Positions 10,748-22,225 of a stretch of 28,660 bases of DNA are shown piece by piece (positions within the stretch are counted from its first letter, which is position 1; each line of letters opens with the position of its first letter). The notes under the pieces were generated by a model. The model searched no databases. It had not been told where the DNA came from and saw only the letters and a program-made list of their open reading frames with translations. The stretch is from Perkinsus chesapeaki (taxonomy: Eukaryota > Perkinsozoa > Perkinsida > Perkinsidae): NCBI GenBank assembly GCA_013115145.1, contig JAAPAO010000468.1, positions 1-28,660 on the forward strand, given 5' to 3'. The translations under genes and the position numbers were made by a program.

Positions 10748-12085
10748 ATGCCAATTATTCAACACTACCTTATTGCAAGTGTCGTGTCATTTGCCTTATC
10801 CGCTCTGGCTAATGTGGTAGATGGTAGTCTTCGCATACCCCTTGAGTTAGCCTCTTCTTTACCTATTGATGGTAACGGTACAATTGGTATTAATTCAACA
10901 ACCTCTACTATTGTAACTAATACCACTTCGCTATCTTCTAGTAATGGCTTAGTATCATTACCTCTTTCTAACGTGTTCAATATGTATTATTATGGTTCTG
11001 TGCTCATCGATGGTCAACTTATACGTGTAATGTTTGATACTGGAAGTGGTGTGGTTTGGGTCCCTAGTGTTGGCTCTAAAGGGGTTGACTGTGAGAATCA
11101 ACATCGATGCCTTATTACAAGCAGTAGTGATGATGGCCCACCGGATGTAATACGGCAAGTACCCTACTCTTACGGCAGTGGTAAAGTTTTACTTAATTTG
11201 ACACATGCATCGGTATCGCTCAGTGGGTATGAGGATATGACCCTTAATAATTTCGTTCTTGGCGTTGAAGTAGAACTATCTGTTCATGGATATGATGTTG
11301 CCCAATATGATGGTATTTTTGGAATGGCTTGGCCTGCCTTAGCCAGTGGTGGGGACTTGTTTGTCCCAAAGCTTTATGAGCAGGGACTTATTGATAATAA
11401 TTTATTTGGTATATATATATCTAGAACTGGATCTGAAATGTCATTAGGAGCGGTTGATGAAAGTAAGTATACTGGTCAATTACAATACTTGAAGATATTA
11501 TTGGAGGCTTGGTGGACTCTTGATCTGGAATCGCTAAAAGTTGGTGATGCAACTTCAAGTGGACGAGATGCTCTAGATGGTCGGCGGCTTGCTATAGTCG
11601 ATACCGGAACTTCGCTCATTACTGGTAACGTCGATGATGTTATTGCCCTAATGCTGCTTATCATGGAAGAGAGCGGTGCTGAGATTCAGTACTCGCCAGA
11701 GCTCAACTTCTTTATCTTTGATTGTGAACATATCCTCAATCTACCAACGATAACATTTGTACTTCGTGGGGCAAATGGAGAGACCATTGCTCTTCCAATA
11801 TATGGTTATGAGTACTCTATGATGTTTGTTGATGGTTGTATACTAACCATTCAACCTCATCTTCGAAGTGGATTTGGTCCACAATGGATTCTAGGTGATC
11901 CATTTTTACGTGGATATTATACTGTGTATGATTACCAGAATTCTCGAGTAGGCTTTGCACCCGTTAATGGACGGCTGGTTCCACACTTGGCTACAGCCGA
12001 TGATGCCATTCCAATGAGTGTTCCAACAACATTTACGAGTTTACTAGTGGCCTTTATTAGCTTGCTAATTATTAACTCATACTGA
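10748..12085 (+). CDS. Secreted pepsin-type aspartic protease, GPI-like tail, intronless
   Basis: Family A1 aspartic endopeptidase, 445 aa in one exon, acting in the secretory route or at the cell surface. The first 21 residues form a signal peptide. A short Ser/Thr/Asn-rich propeptide with several N-glycosylation sequons follows. Both catalytic motifs are intact: FDTGSG with Asp97 and VDTGTS with Asp285. The flap tyrosine lies in SYGSG (Tyr142). Cys114 and Cys121 match the first pepsin disulfide loop. WILGDPFLRGYYTVYD near the C-terminus is the classic A1 segment. The last 20 or so residues are hydrophobic (LLVAFISLLII) after a small-residue region, as in GPI-anchored yapsin-like enzymes. 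It is the only sizeable gene here without introns, which suggests origin from a reverse-transcribed copy or intron loss. Function assignment is strong; substrate unknown. Confidence 0.93.
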   Translation: MPIIQHYLIASVVSFALSALANVVDGSLRIPLELASSLPIDGNGTIGINSTTSTIVTNTTSLSSSNGLVSLPLSNVFNMYYYGSVLIDGQLIRVMFDTGSGVVWVPSVGSKGVDCENQHRCLITSSSDDGPPDVIRQVPYSYGSGKVLLNLTHASVSLSGYEDMTLNNFVLGVEVELSVHGYDVAQYDGIFGMAWPALASGGDLFVPKLYEQGLIDNNLFGIYISRTGSEMSLGAVDESKYTGQLQYLKILLEAWWTLDLESLKVGDATSSGRDALDGRRLAIVDTGTSLITGNVDDVIALMLLIMEESGAEIQYSPELNFFIFDCEHILNLPTITFVLRGANGETIALPIYGYEYSMMFVDGCILTIQPHLRSGFGPQWILGDPFLRGYYTVYDYQNSRVGFAPVNGRLVPHLATADDAIPMSVPTTFTSLLVAFISLLIINSY

Positions 12086-12210
12086 ATGTAATATAATTAC
12101 AGTTTCTTTTGGCTACAGCTGTTTATTTGTGTTACGTAGTTTGAGTCAATGTTTAGTATTCTAACACTTGAACAAGAACAAAACAATAACATGTTATAAG
12201 GCAAACGACG

Positions 12211-13992
12211 TTAATCCTCAAGTGTATCCTTGAGTTCACTCGTTTTCATACGCCTTGCTCGTTGATTCTTAAGTCGAGCCTCAAGAGTCAAATCATCACT
12301 GAAGTGCATACGTTTAGCCATATCCGAGGCATACTAAAACTATGGAATGAATTTCAATTTCCTACCTTAAGCCTTACCTTATTGTGGCCTTTAGCCTTCT
12401 CCTCGGCCGCAGCTACTTGTTTCTCCAATTCTTCTTCTCGGCTTACTTGCTTCTCAAACTCAGACCACCGTTCCCTACAAAGCCGTATTCAATGGCAATA
12501 ACGTCGATTATTATTTAACTTACTTCCCAGCTTGTAGCATTTCCTCAGCTGACATACCACCACTCTTGGAGCTGCTGCTTTCACTCTTACCATTATCGTT
12601 CCTTTGTTTCCTCAATGCAGCTTCATGTCGTAGACGAGCTTGTCTGATATGCAAGAATAACATCATCAATATAATGACAGGAAATGGGAAGGTGCGGGTA
12701 TTTAAGAAGTATCTCTTGTGGGGGGAATAGAGTTCAACTTACTCTTCCTTCTCAAGCTGCATCTTACGTCTATCACTCATCTCACCAAGACCAAGGGATT
12801 TACGAAGGTCTTCATCATTCGCCTCGGACTTCATCATCACGGGACGACGGGACCTGTAAGAAATATGATTATAACATTCAGGACCATGCCAGCTCACTCT
12901 TCTCGAGGGCGCCTATAATCCTGCAGTCCCCGTCTATCATCTTTATTGTACTGTGGCCTCTGCTGTGACCCTCGACGTGGTGATTCCCTCCTATATCTCA
13001 ACAACAATAACTGCCATATATTCCTCACTAGCGTGTCTTACTCTGGCTTGTGATACGATGAACTTCGCTGTCGTCGGTCAATGGACCCATGCCTCCGCCT
13101 ATCTCTACTTCGCGATCGACTTCTATCATCTCGATGGCTGCTTCTATGATGATGGTGATGCCCTCTAACAGTAGGGCTAACCATTTATTGGATATTGTTA
13201 CATACCTTCGACTTGCTGCCTCTCGTCGCCTCTCATCTGTATCAGATCTAGACTCGGACTTTGTTCGATGTGCTTCCCGTTTAAGCTTTTTCTTCTCTTT
13301 CCTTTTCTCTTCCTTAGCATGCTCTTTCTTCATCTATATCAATTCCTATAATACTTCACTTACTCTACACGTTACCTTCTTCTTCATTGCTTTCAACTCC
13401 TCCATTTGTCGTAATCTCATTTGTACAAGAGGATTATTCATCTGTTGTTCCATTGCTTCCATCTCTTTCTTTTTTATTTGGAAAAGTGGATCCTAACAGT
13501 CCATAATAGTTATGATGCCCCCAGCCAGCAGCAGGAGCATGCTACCTCATTAAGCCGTCGCATAGTATCCGAGTTAGGGTGTGTTACATCATTTAAAAAG
13601 ATAGATCCTAATGTAGGAGTGAATATGTATAATGATTATATAATATATATGGAATACACACCACTAACTTCACCAGCTTGCATCTTTTTAACATCATCAT
13701 TCTGTCCACCAGATGTATCCACTGCTTCATTCATCAACTCCAAATCCGTCTTAGTCTAATATATAGTATCAATAATATAGATGATGTGGGGGCTTAAATC
13801 TAATTATTATTATTATTACCACACCAACACCTGGATCATACATCCATTCCAATCTCCTAGTTGGAGGAGCAGCAGCAGCTCCCTCCTGAGCAGCAGCCTA
13901 AACACAGTTATATACTTCTTCTTCTTCATTCTTGATTTATTAGATATTACTGTAGCCTCGGCAGATACTTGGGCTAGTTTAGATGATGACAT
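12211..13992 (-). CDS. CWC25: Pre-mRNA-splicing factor CWC25, N-terminally short
   Basis: Spliceosome factor acting around the first catalytic step in the nucleus. About 390 aa from roughly 12 exons on the minus strand; first exons 13992-13951, 13897-13820, 13755-13662, 13607-13546, 13492-13376 and 13333-13206, last stop at 12213-12211. Family signatures in order: RRLEWMYDPG, GSIFLND, then EDPLFQIKKKEMEAMEQQ and NNPLVQMRLRQ. A Lys/Glu-rich stretch and an RS/RD-rich stretch (RSRSRSRDRRR) follow. The end has GLGEMSDRR and the conserved SAEEMLQAGKERW. These match the order and spacing in animal and yeast CWC25. The conserved N-terminal start of the family, with its K-S-W-H-P-type motif, is not found in the region up to the next gene. 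The ATG at 13992 leaves only about 25 residues before RRLEWMY, where the family usually has 55-60. Either an exon has diverged or the gene is truncated. Confidence 0.85.
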
Positions 13993-14846
13993 TATATCAC
14001 TTATAACAGCGGCGGTGGCGGCCCCTCTAATATATATCCAACTAAAACAGTGCATAACGTTCGAGCCGCGAGGTATGTCTATTGGTTCAAGGGGTAAACT
14101 CTGACGTATCTAAAAAAGAAGACCAATCCGACAAACTAGCTGGGAGTTTGTCTGGCCCGCGCGCTATAGCGTAATCGATCGAGGGGGGCGCGCGGGATGA
14201 GCAAGCGCGTAGCGCGCCTCGAAACCTCTACGGCTCGACCTACCACATTTTAACGCGCCAATCGCTAACGCGATTACCTTGCTTAAATCTTGTATTAACA
14301 CAATATTGATATTAATTGGTAAGTGAAAAATACATTACTCACTCAATTATTATTATTGTTGGTGATTGGTAAGAGGAATATTTATAGTTGGTTATAGGGG
14401 CAAATATAACATATACTAGGGTGATGATGACGGTGGTGGTAGTGGATGGTACTATCATTAACCTAGTATTCCTCATATAGGTTGATAAGAGTAATGTTAT
14501 TAATAACGACAACAACAGTGTACATAGCCATTATTAGTATATCATATAGCAACAACAGAGCTACAGCAGTAGTAGTAGTAGTAGTCGGGTTATCTATACA
14601 TCATGCCTTAAGATTTAGACCTGAATGAATAAATGAATAATATAAAAGCAGTGAATATAAGTAGTAATAATAATATCACTTACTACTACAAGGAAGAGTG
14701 TAATGATAAAATATAATAGTGAATATATTATCATGAATGACATCTCTTACTGAAATAGTTATAAGGGTTTATCATCTTTACCATAGGGAAGGCATTATGA
14801 ATATGGTGTATAGAGTATAATAACAATACCATAAGAATAATAAGAC
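13993..14846. other. Gene-poor gap between two minus-strand genes
   Basis: About 850 bp upstream of CWC25 and downstream of the giant gene. 14140-14280 is sharply GC-rich with palindromes (listed separately). 14281-14846 is AT-rich with TAG/GTA microsatellite (about 14568-14585) and no defensible coding exon on either strand. The CWC25 promoter and any missing 5' exon should lie here. I looked for a W-H codon pair on the minus strand and saw none. Confidence 0.4.
14156..14275. repeat. Cluster of GC-rich short palindromes
   Basis: Three perfect inverted repeats sit within 120 bp. CCCGCGCGC (14156-14164) pairs with GCGCGCGGG (14188-14196). GCGCG-TAG-CGCGC lies near 14205-14217. AATCGC-TAAC-GCGATT lies at 14260-14275. 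The surrounding kilobase is strongly AT-rich, so the block stands out by composition. It could be a fragment of a mobile element, an insulator or promoter element, or a structured RNA. Confidence 0.55.
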
Positions 14847-17800
14847 TCACTTAGTAGAACTCCTAAGTAGTTTTGAAAACTTCTTTTTCCCTTCATGAAC
14901 CCTCCCTTTCTTATTTGTAGATGGCGCCACACCTGTTGCTGCTGCAGCTGGGTTAGCTGGTCCAGCGTTTGGTACTAATAATAACAACAACACATGAGAT
15001 GATGCATTTATATACGTATATAGCAGTATACTACCTGTCTTAGGCCCTGCTGCTGACTCATAGGCTGCTCCACCTCCTCTAGCATCTTTATTAGGAGCAA
15101 TCTCAGATTCACCTGAGTGGATGGATAAAAGGGTAAGGGTTAAGGATTATCTTACCAGGTTCACGAAGTGTTTTAATTGCAAGCTTATCAAAGTCTTGCA
15201 TAGCTTCACTTCCAGTAACAATAACAGGTAAGCTTTGGGCCTCTTTAACTATTCTATGTGCATCAGATTCATCATCATATGCATCCAAACCAACAAACCT
15301 AATAATAACACCAATAGTAATACTCATAATGCTGTTGATAATGACTATGGTACTCAGCTAGATTTGGTAAAGTATCAGCATCATTAGTTAGAGTAGAATG
15401 CATTGCCTGGGAATCGAACTTACGACCTCTCTTGGCCAAATCCAATACAGTATACCTAAATAGTATATGCTGAAATAGTGGTAGCAGTGATACGTACGTC
15501 CATGCATAAACAAAGTTCTGTAGGAATTCCTCCCTTACTAATATATCCCAATCACATAACTCAGGTACCTAACAAGAATGATGATAGATAGCAGCAACCC
15601 CAAGAACCCCATATCTGCCTGTATCCCTCTTACTCTAGCTAAGAATGATGCTATACCTTCCTGACTAGTAACACCATCAATAACACCAGCAAGATTAACA
15701 GGTACTAAAATCATAATATATAACCACTTGTTCTTGTTGTTATGTGGTTATCATTACCTCCATTCTCAGTCATGGTACAATATAATCTACGGAATATATC
15801 TTCATTAAGATCAACATATACCATTCTAGCAGCCATAACACATGATATGTTATGACCCACCTTTTCAAGATATGCCATTGTCTCATTAACAACCTATTAA
15901 GGATTATTATTATAATTTGGGTATATTAACAAATAGGTGATAACAATTACCTCATCAGATTTGTCATGCATATCTTTATTATCCCGTTCACATGCCTTCA
16001 ACTTTATATCATATTCATTAGTACCTAATGATAATAATACGACCACCACAATAATCTAATATTATTATACTGTATTATTATTATAATAATTCAACTTACT
16101 ATATTTATTCTGTGTCTTCAATACCTTCCTTATACGTTTTTCCTCATCAACAATCGAAGCATGTATTGTACCACGCATAGCAGTAAGCTCATCATGGGAC
16201 TTGGCAATATCTTGTAAACGAACCTATAGTACTTTATACACTCACTCAATCATTATCAATCTACACTTTACCATTTGAGCTGGTAGTTGGAAATCAGGGT
16301 CTTCAAGGAATTGTTTAACTACAGGTGTATCAATGAGAACCTGATAATAAGGACGGTTGGTAGGAAGAATAAGAATAGCAGTGATAGATGATTAGTTAAA
16401 ATAACAATATGTGATATTCTTACAAAATCAGTGCATAAGTTGAAATCCAAATCAGATGATGATGATCCAGGTGGGCCTGCCATTTCAGCTTCTGATGATG
16501 ATGCCATCGATCCCTAAATAAATAATAACGATTCTTTAGTCGTTTTATTTGTATATAATACTATTACTTGATCATCATCAGTATCAGAGTAATCCTGTGA
16601 CATACCTCTAGGTACCTGTAATTGTGCTGCTGTTGCAGCACTACGTGCTGCAGCTGTATCATTATACCTATGAGATAATAATATACCATGTTAATGTTAA
16701 TTATTACATTCTAGGGATATTCTTTTTACTCCCTCTCTTCCAAAACTTATCCTTCCTTGCTTGCTTCTCCAGACTCTTAACCAATGCTTGCTTAAAAGCA
16801 GGTGGTAGCTCCCTTTCATCTTTTCTTGTTCGTACCTTTATGCTTTGCATACAGTATATTGTAGATATGTTATATTATTACAATCCTATTAAATGCTCTA
16901 CTAGCCTTAATACTTATAGGGAATACTAAACCAACCTCATCACCAGCTGGAGATGATCCACAACAATCAGCATACTTTACTATACATCGTTCCAAGTAAT
17001 TATTAAATATAGGTATAGTAACCCCAGTTGATATAGGTACTGTATTAGCTGCTGTAGTTAAGGATTCATTCATAAATGACCATAGATCAACACATTTAGA
17101 TGAATGTAAAACCTATATTATAACAATAATACCTATCACTACTACTACTACTACTTTCCTTACAGCTGGTGGTCTAGTTGGTGTCCATCTAGATCCATCT
17201 TGTGATGTTGCTATACATGTCTTACTAACTACATCATCTTCGAAGGCTTCTAATCTAGCATTCAATGCTGCTGTTAACTTAGGTACCATTAAACTCTATA
17301 TTAATGATAGTAACATATATTTACGACTAAGCATTATATTACCAATAAACTAGTATCAGGTGTATCAACAGCAAACTTAACATATCTGCCCCACACTACT
17401 GTAGCTGTTAAAAAGTCACTACCACCTTCAGGTATCTGTATAATTATATTTAATAGTAATGATGATGTTATCCTTATTATTACCCATTCAGTTGGCCATA
17501 AGAATTCATCCTTAGCTATAGTCTCATAAAGTGGCCTCAATTGCTCATTAAGAGCCCATGACCATATATTATGATCAGTAGGTGCATCAATATTACCAAA
17601 GTTAGTAACACTTTTTAACTAAGGAACAGCAGCAGATAAAATCATTATTAATATTGTATATTACTACTACTACCTCCTTAGCTGTTTGTAATTCAAAGCA
17701 TGCTCTCCATACATATTGTGTAGCTTCCTCTAACCAATCTACCCTAGCTTCAGGTGATGAATGGGCTCGAGCTAACTGTACAGAATCTAGTAATGTAGTT

Positions 17801-20800
17801 GATAAGGGTATGGCCCTCTCCTATATGACAATCAATAATAACAACTATATAATGGTATTGCTTCTTATCATTACTGCTGTTGATGCTGCTGTTTCAGCTT
17901 CAAAATGTCTAGGCATAACAAATGTTAAGAAATGATCCGCTTCCTCATCAGTTGGTCTACTACTATCTGGTGTTTGTGAATTCATTAATATCTATTAAAG
18001 TTGTTCTTGTATATAGTACTACTACTAACCCTATTTGTTATTATTACTGCTAACTCCTTCCATGCATTTAATACTGCATTAGGACTCTTCTCTTGTTCCT
18101 GTAATTGACCACGATAATCACAAAGTGCACTAACAGTAGCATCACGGAATGGGGCTGTCTGAACTCTCATACAACATCTAAAATAACAAAAGCTTGCTGC
18201 TGTTGTTGCTGTTGTTGCTGCTGCTGCTGTTGCTATGTCATCACTCACTCATCGTATTGTTCCTCTAATATATGCCTATTATCCCTTTCTTCATCAGCAC
18301 CCCTTCTAAAGGATTTAAATAGCTCTGTTGAAGCTTGCTCAACAAAGCCAGGAGTTATAACCTTAATATAACTGTTAATAGTACTACTAGTGTAGTATTA
18401 CCTCTTCAATAGTAGCTGCTGCAGGCCCTGGCCATTGCTCTTTACATTTATCCAACCATGTTGATTGAGCTAGATGGACTCCATGATATCTAATATTACA
18501 AACAACAATAACAATACTAATAATGTATATAAATGCTAATAGTACTCATATGCTCCTCTAGTAAGGACATTATAAAGTACTGAGGCTAGATCATTAACCT
18601 GTGGATGGAGCTGGCCTGATTGTATAATGATAATAATTATGATATGGTATCATTAATAGTATTTATTATTATTACCCTCTCCTTTAACATCAACACCAGC
18701 CTTCCATAATCTAGGTAGTAATGGGTGTAAGCTAGCTGATGGATAGTGTAGAGTCTAATAATATATCATGGTATGGAATTGTTTGATAATATATTACAGA
18801 ATCAGACACCTTAATAGCTTGACCATCTGAATCACTAATTGGTTGCATAACATCTACATATAAAATAATATCATCCTTATTATTATATTATTATTATTTA
18901 CATTACCATTTAATGCATGTAACATTTGTTTCCATGATTCTGGTTGACTTGGATGGAAGTTTATCATAGCATTCTTAACTATCTCTAAGATTAGCAAAGC
19001 CAGAGTAAGCATATCCTACAGTATATATGCTATTATTATTACCAGGTACACCGCCCATTATCTTTTGTATACAATATACTACCCATCTTACCATTGAACA
19101 TTGCCTAATGAAACCATTAAAAATAATAATTACCAATACCTACCAACTATTAGACAACTATTATTACCTAACAACCCATTGTGAATATATCTTCTGACTA
19201 ATAGCTACTCTAGATTCATTTATATCAAATGCTAATAAACGATACAGTCGGAAGCGTACATCCAATGGAGGGCCTAATAACAATAAGGATGATAGCAACA
19301 CATAGCATTACAGCATTACTACAATGACATGGTTATTATTATTACATAGCTTATGTCCATTTAAATCAGGTAATAACATCTCAACTATTTGTTGATGTAA
19401 TGTTGCTGATATACGTAAACGTACACGACACATTTGTATACTCTCTCTAATAGGCCGAATAGTGTATTTTAATACTGCTACATTACTATTACCGTAAAGC
19501 ATCTTTCTCATCCTTAGTCATCTTAAATGTATTACCATCATCATCAGTAGCTTTGAAGTAAGCCAATAATAGCATCTCGTACGCTACTAAATCCCTAACA
19601 TACATTATTAATAATGTATATAACCTATTATTATTTACCATTGCCGATCCTCCATTTTAAACCATGTAAGATCCCTAGATGGTGTCTCCCCATCTGCTAA
19701 TACTGGTAATGGTAATACCTTTAATACCGTTAATAAGTAGTACTCTAGTTTATTATTACATGTAACCTTTGATGCTTTTCAGCAACAGCAACTTTAAAAT
19801 GATGCATCTCATGTACTAGGAATGATTGTTCATCATTCTTAGGTAATGGTAAGGGGAAGGTATAACAAAGTAAATGATCCTAATAATAATATGATGATAT
19901 TATTATTAGTATTCGGTATAAGTCATTACATCATAACCCTCATCAGGTGATGTACCTTCATTAGTCTCTAATTCATCTGATGGATTTAACTTAGCATGCA
20001 TAATACCAAGTGTATCTATTCAATAGTCCTCCTCCTGCCACTCCTTATAACAGCCCAATAACCCCCTATTACCTCTCTGACGTAGCTCATCAAGTTGCTT
20101 CCTAACATCAGCCAATTCATCATTTAATAATACTATCCTTTCCTCCTTTAATGTTAACATATCTATTAATTATAATTATATAATATTCCATAATTATAGA
20201 ATCTATTATACCTTTCTCAGTATGTTTATATGCCTCTGCCGACTTCAATGCCGATGACTGTTCTAACTTAGCACGATCCTCTATAACAAAATCAATAGAT
20301 ATCTTCATGATAGTAACTCCATATATATTAATACCTATACTAAGCTCCTCTTCCATTTGCTCTGCTAAGAATATCCTTTGTTCCAGGTTAGCATCCAATG
20401 GAGCCACTCTAATATGTACCTGTAACCGCCGTCGCCGCTCCCGCCATCCCTCGTAGTAGAGTGCAGAGGTATATCTCCTATTACATCACTAAATGTTATT
20501 GATCTTCTAATATTCTCAGCTAATTCAGACATTATAGCTAATAGTTGTTTAGCTGTATCAACTAATGTAAAGAACTTTGATAGTTCACATTTATCAATAA
20601 GTGCCAATAATGATCCCCTACAACAACATTAACAAGTATAATCATTGTCAAAGATACACTTACTGTTTTTTGGCTCTAATCTTTATTAATTCCTCTAAAC
20701 GTTCAGTTAAGGAGTCAACCTTTGATACACAATCCATTTGATTCTTCTCAGCTGCATCAACTTTAGCATCAATCTAATAATAAATCTATAATATTCTCCT

Positions 20801-22225
20801 TATAATATTATTACACTTTTTAATATCCCTTTAAGACTTTTCTCCATAGCCTCACCAACATTACCTGTACCTTCTCGTGTTACAGCATACCTTATATAAT
20901 TACCATTCCCCCCTCTTACTCCGCCCCCAAGCCCCTTTATTATTACTACCTTCGTTTGGTTTCCGCTCTCACACTGAGTGCACTAGCTAGATTCTGGTCA
21001 GCTACTATCTTAGCAGATTTAGCAGCATCAAGCTCTTCTTGTAATACTTTAATACGACGATTAAGCTCTATTATTTCAGCTAATGCCCTATTGATTATTA
21101 TTATAATATTATCCCTGGTATATTCCTTTTACTACCTTTCTGTTGCTCTAGTATGCACTTTAATAGCAACCTTTAGATTATCATCTAAATGCCTTCGTTC
21201 AATATCATCTACAACAGTCTCAAAGTGCCGTGCTATTGATTGGCCAAGTCCAGTTAATGAGCTAATAACACTAGTATAGAATGTATAATGATAAAGCATC
21301 ATTACTGAGCTGCCAGAGTATATCGTTCTGGTTGCTGCTGGAATTTCATTGGTTCCTGTTTTGCAGGGTCTCTTAGTTCACCTCTAATAGTTTGCTAAAC
21401 ACATCATGATGATAATGGTAATGTGATAATAATAATGTATAGTACAGAGAATGCCTTTGAGCTATCCTCTAAAGCTTCTGTTAAGTTCTGTAAGGTACTT
21501 AATGATTGATATGTCTCTCTAGTCTTCTCTGCTAGGAAATCCATATCAAGGGACTATAAAGCATAAGTTAACAATAAACAATAACAACAACACTTTAACC
21601 TTACCCCTTCATTAATAGTTTGTAGCCTTGGTTCATAACCTTTAGCAATATTTGGTATGATACCCTTATCAATAAGCTCATCATCAGCCGATACACCACT
21701 ATGTGGTGGTGTTGATGATGGTGATGAGTTAACAGTGTGAACAGGCCTTCCACCATCTAATAAATATAACAACTATATAACTATCCTTTAATATAACAAC
21801 TATATAACTATCATTTAATATAACAACTATATAACTCTCTTTTAATATAACAACTATATAACTATCTTTTAATATAACAACTATATAACTCTCCTTTAAC
21901 ATAACAACTATATAACTATCCTTTAATATAACAACTATATAACTATCCTTTAATATAACAACTATATAACTCTCCTTTAATATAAAAACTATATAACTCT
22001 CCTTCAATATAACAACTATATAACTATCCATTAATATAACAACTATATAACTATCCTTTAATATAACAACTATATAACTATCCTTTAATATAACAACTTT
22101 ATAACTATCCTTCAATATAACAACTTTATAACTATAATTTAATCTCCTCTCTTTTTGCCCTTATTATTACTAGTTGTTGTTGTAGCAGGAGGAGCAGTGG
22201 TACTTGGTGGAGGGGATCTATTCAT
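14847..22225 (-). CDS. Giant multi-exon helical protein, unassigned
   Basis: A minus-strand gene of several dozen exons, roughly 1,400-1,500 aa, with the same short introns throughout. First exon 22225-22171 (MNRSPPPSTTAPP...), second starting at 21756; the joins I checked stay in frame. A Pro/Ser/Thr-rich start is followed by a long helical region (FLAEKTRETYQSLSTLQN, LGQSIARHFETVVDDIERR, LQEELDAAKSAKI), whose spacing recalls BAR-type membrane-curving dimers. A large helical body follows, with NIWSWALNEQLRPLYETI near 17520 and CVDLWSFMNESLTTAAN near 17070, recalling Munc13/exocyst-like helical tethers. Near 16500 is an acidic low-complexity patch, and the C-terminus is basic (KKKFSKLLRSSTK, stop 14849-14847). 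Both family comparisons are impressions, not assignments. The last exon could continue past 14847 if GTGAGT there is a donor. A 5' extension up to 22399 is open but looks unlike coding. Confidence 0.55.
18194..18234. repeat. CTG/TTG trinucleotide microsatellite in an intron
   Basis: A run of CTG and TTG triplets. On the minus strand it reads CAG/CAA and lies between the donor after HILEEQYDE and the acceptor TTTTAG before the exon encoding CCMRVQTAPF. It is therefore intronic and not a polyglutamine tract. Confidence 0.7.
21768..22143 (-). repeat. 27-bp minisatellite, about 14 units, filling intron 1 of the giant gene
   Basis: Thirteen full copies and one degenerate copy of a 27-bp unit (plus-strand core AACAACTATATAACTATCC) lie head to tail. 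Units differ at a few positions, such as ACTATC versus ACTCTC and ACTATAT versus ACTTTAT. The array lies between the donor GTAATAATAAGG (22170 downward) and the acceptor TTTATTAG ending at 21757. It stretches this intron to 414 nt where its neighbours are 40-60 nt. Because 27 is a multiple of three, the minus strand stays open for 128 codons, but that frame does not match the exons on either side. Confidence 0.9.

Noticed and set aside
15405-15450. Second tRNA-like stretch (GAATCGAACTTACGACC).
   Set aside because: It lies in a coding exon of the giant gene (minus frame TVLDLAKRGRKFDSQAM) and the stems do not pair.
19990-20090. Apparent in-frame TGA in the giant gene after WQEEDY.
   Set aside because: A normal intron (donor GTAATAGGGG, acceptor GAATAG) removes it and restores the frame (LDELRQRDTLGIM).
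21729-22115. A 128-codon minus-strand ORF of nine-residue repeats.
   Set aside because: It is the 27-bp minisatellite read in one frame. The frame does not join the exons on either side, and donor and acceptor sites flank the array.
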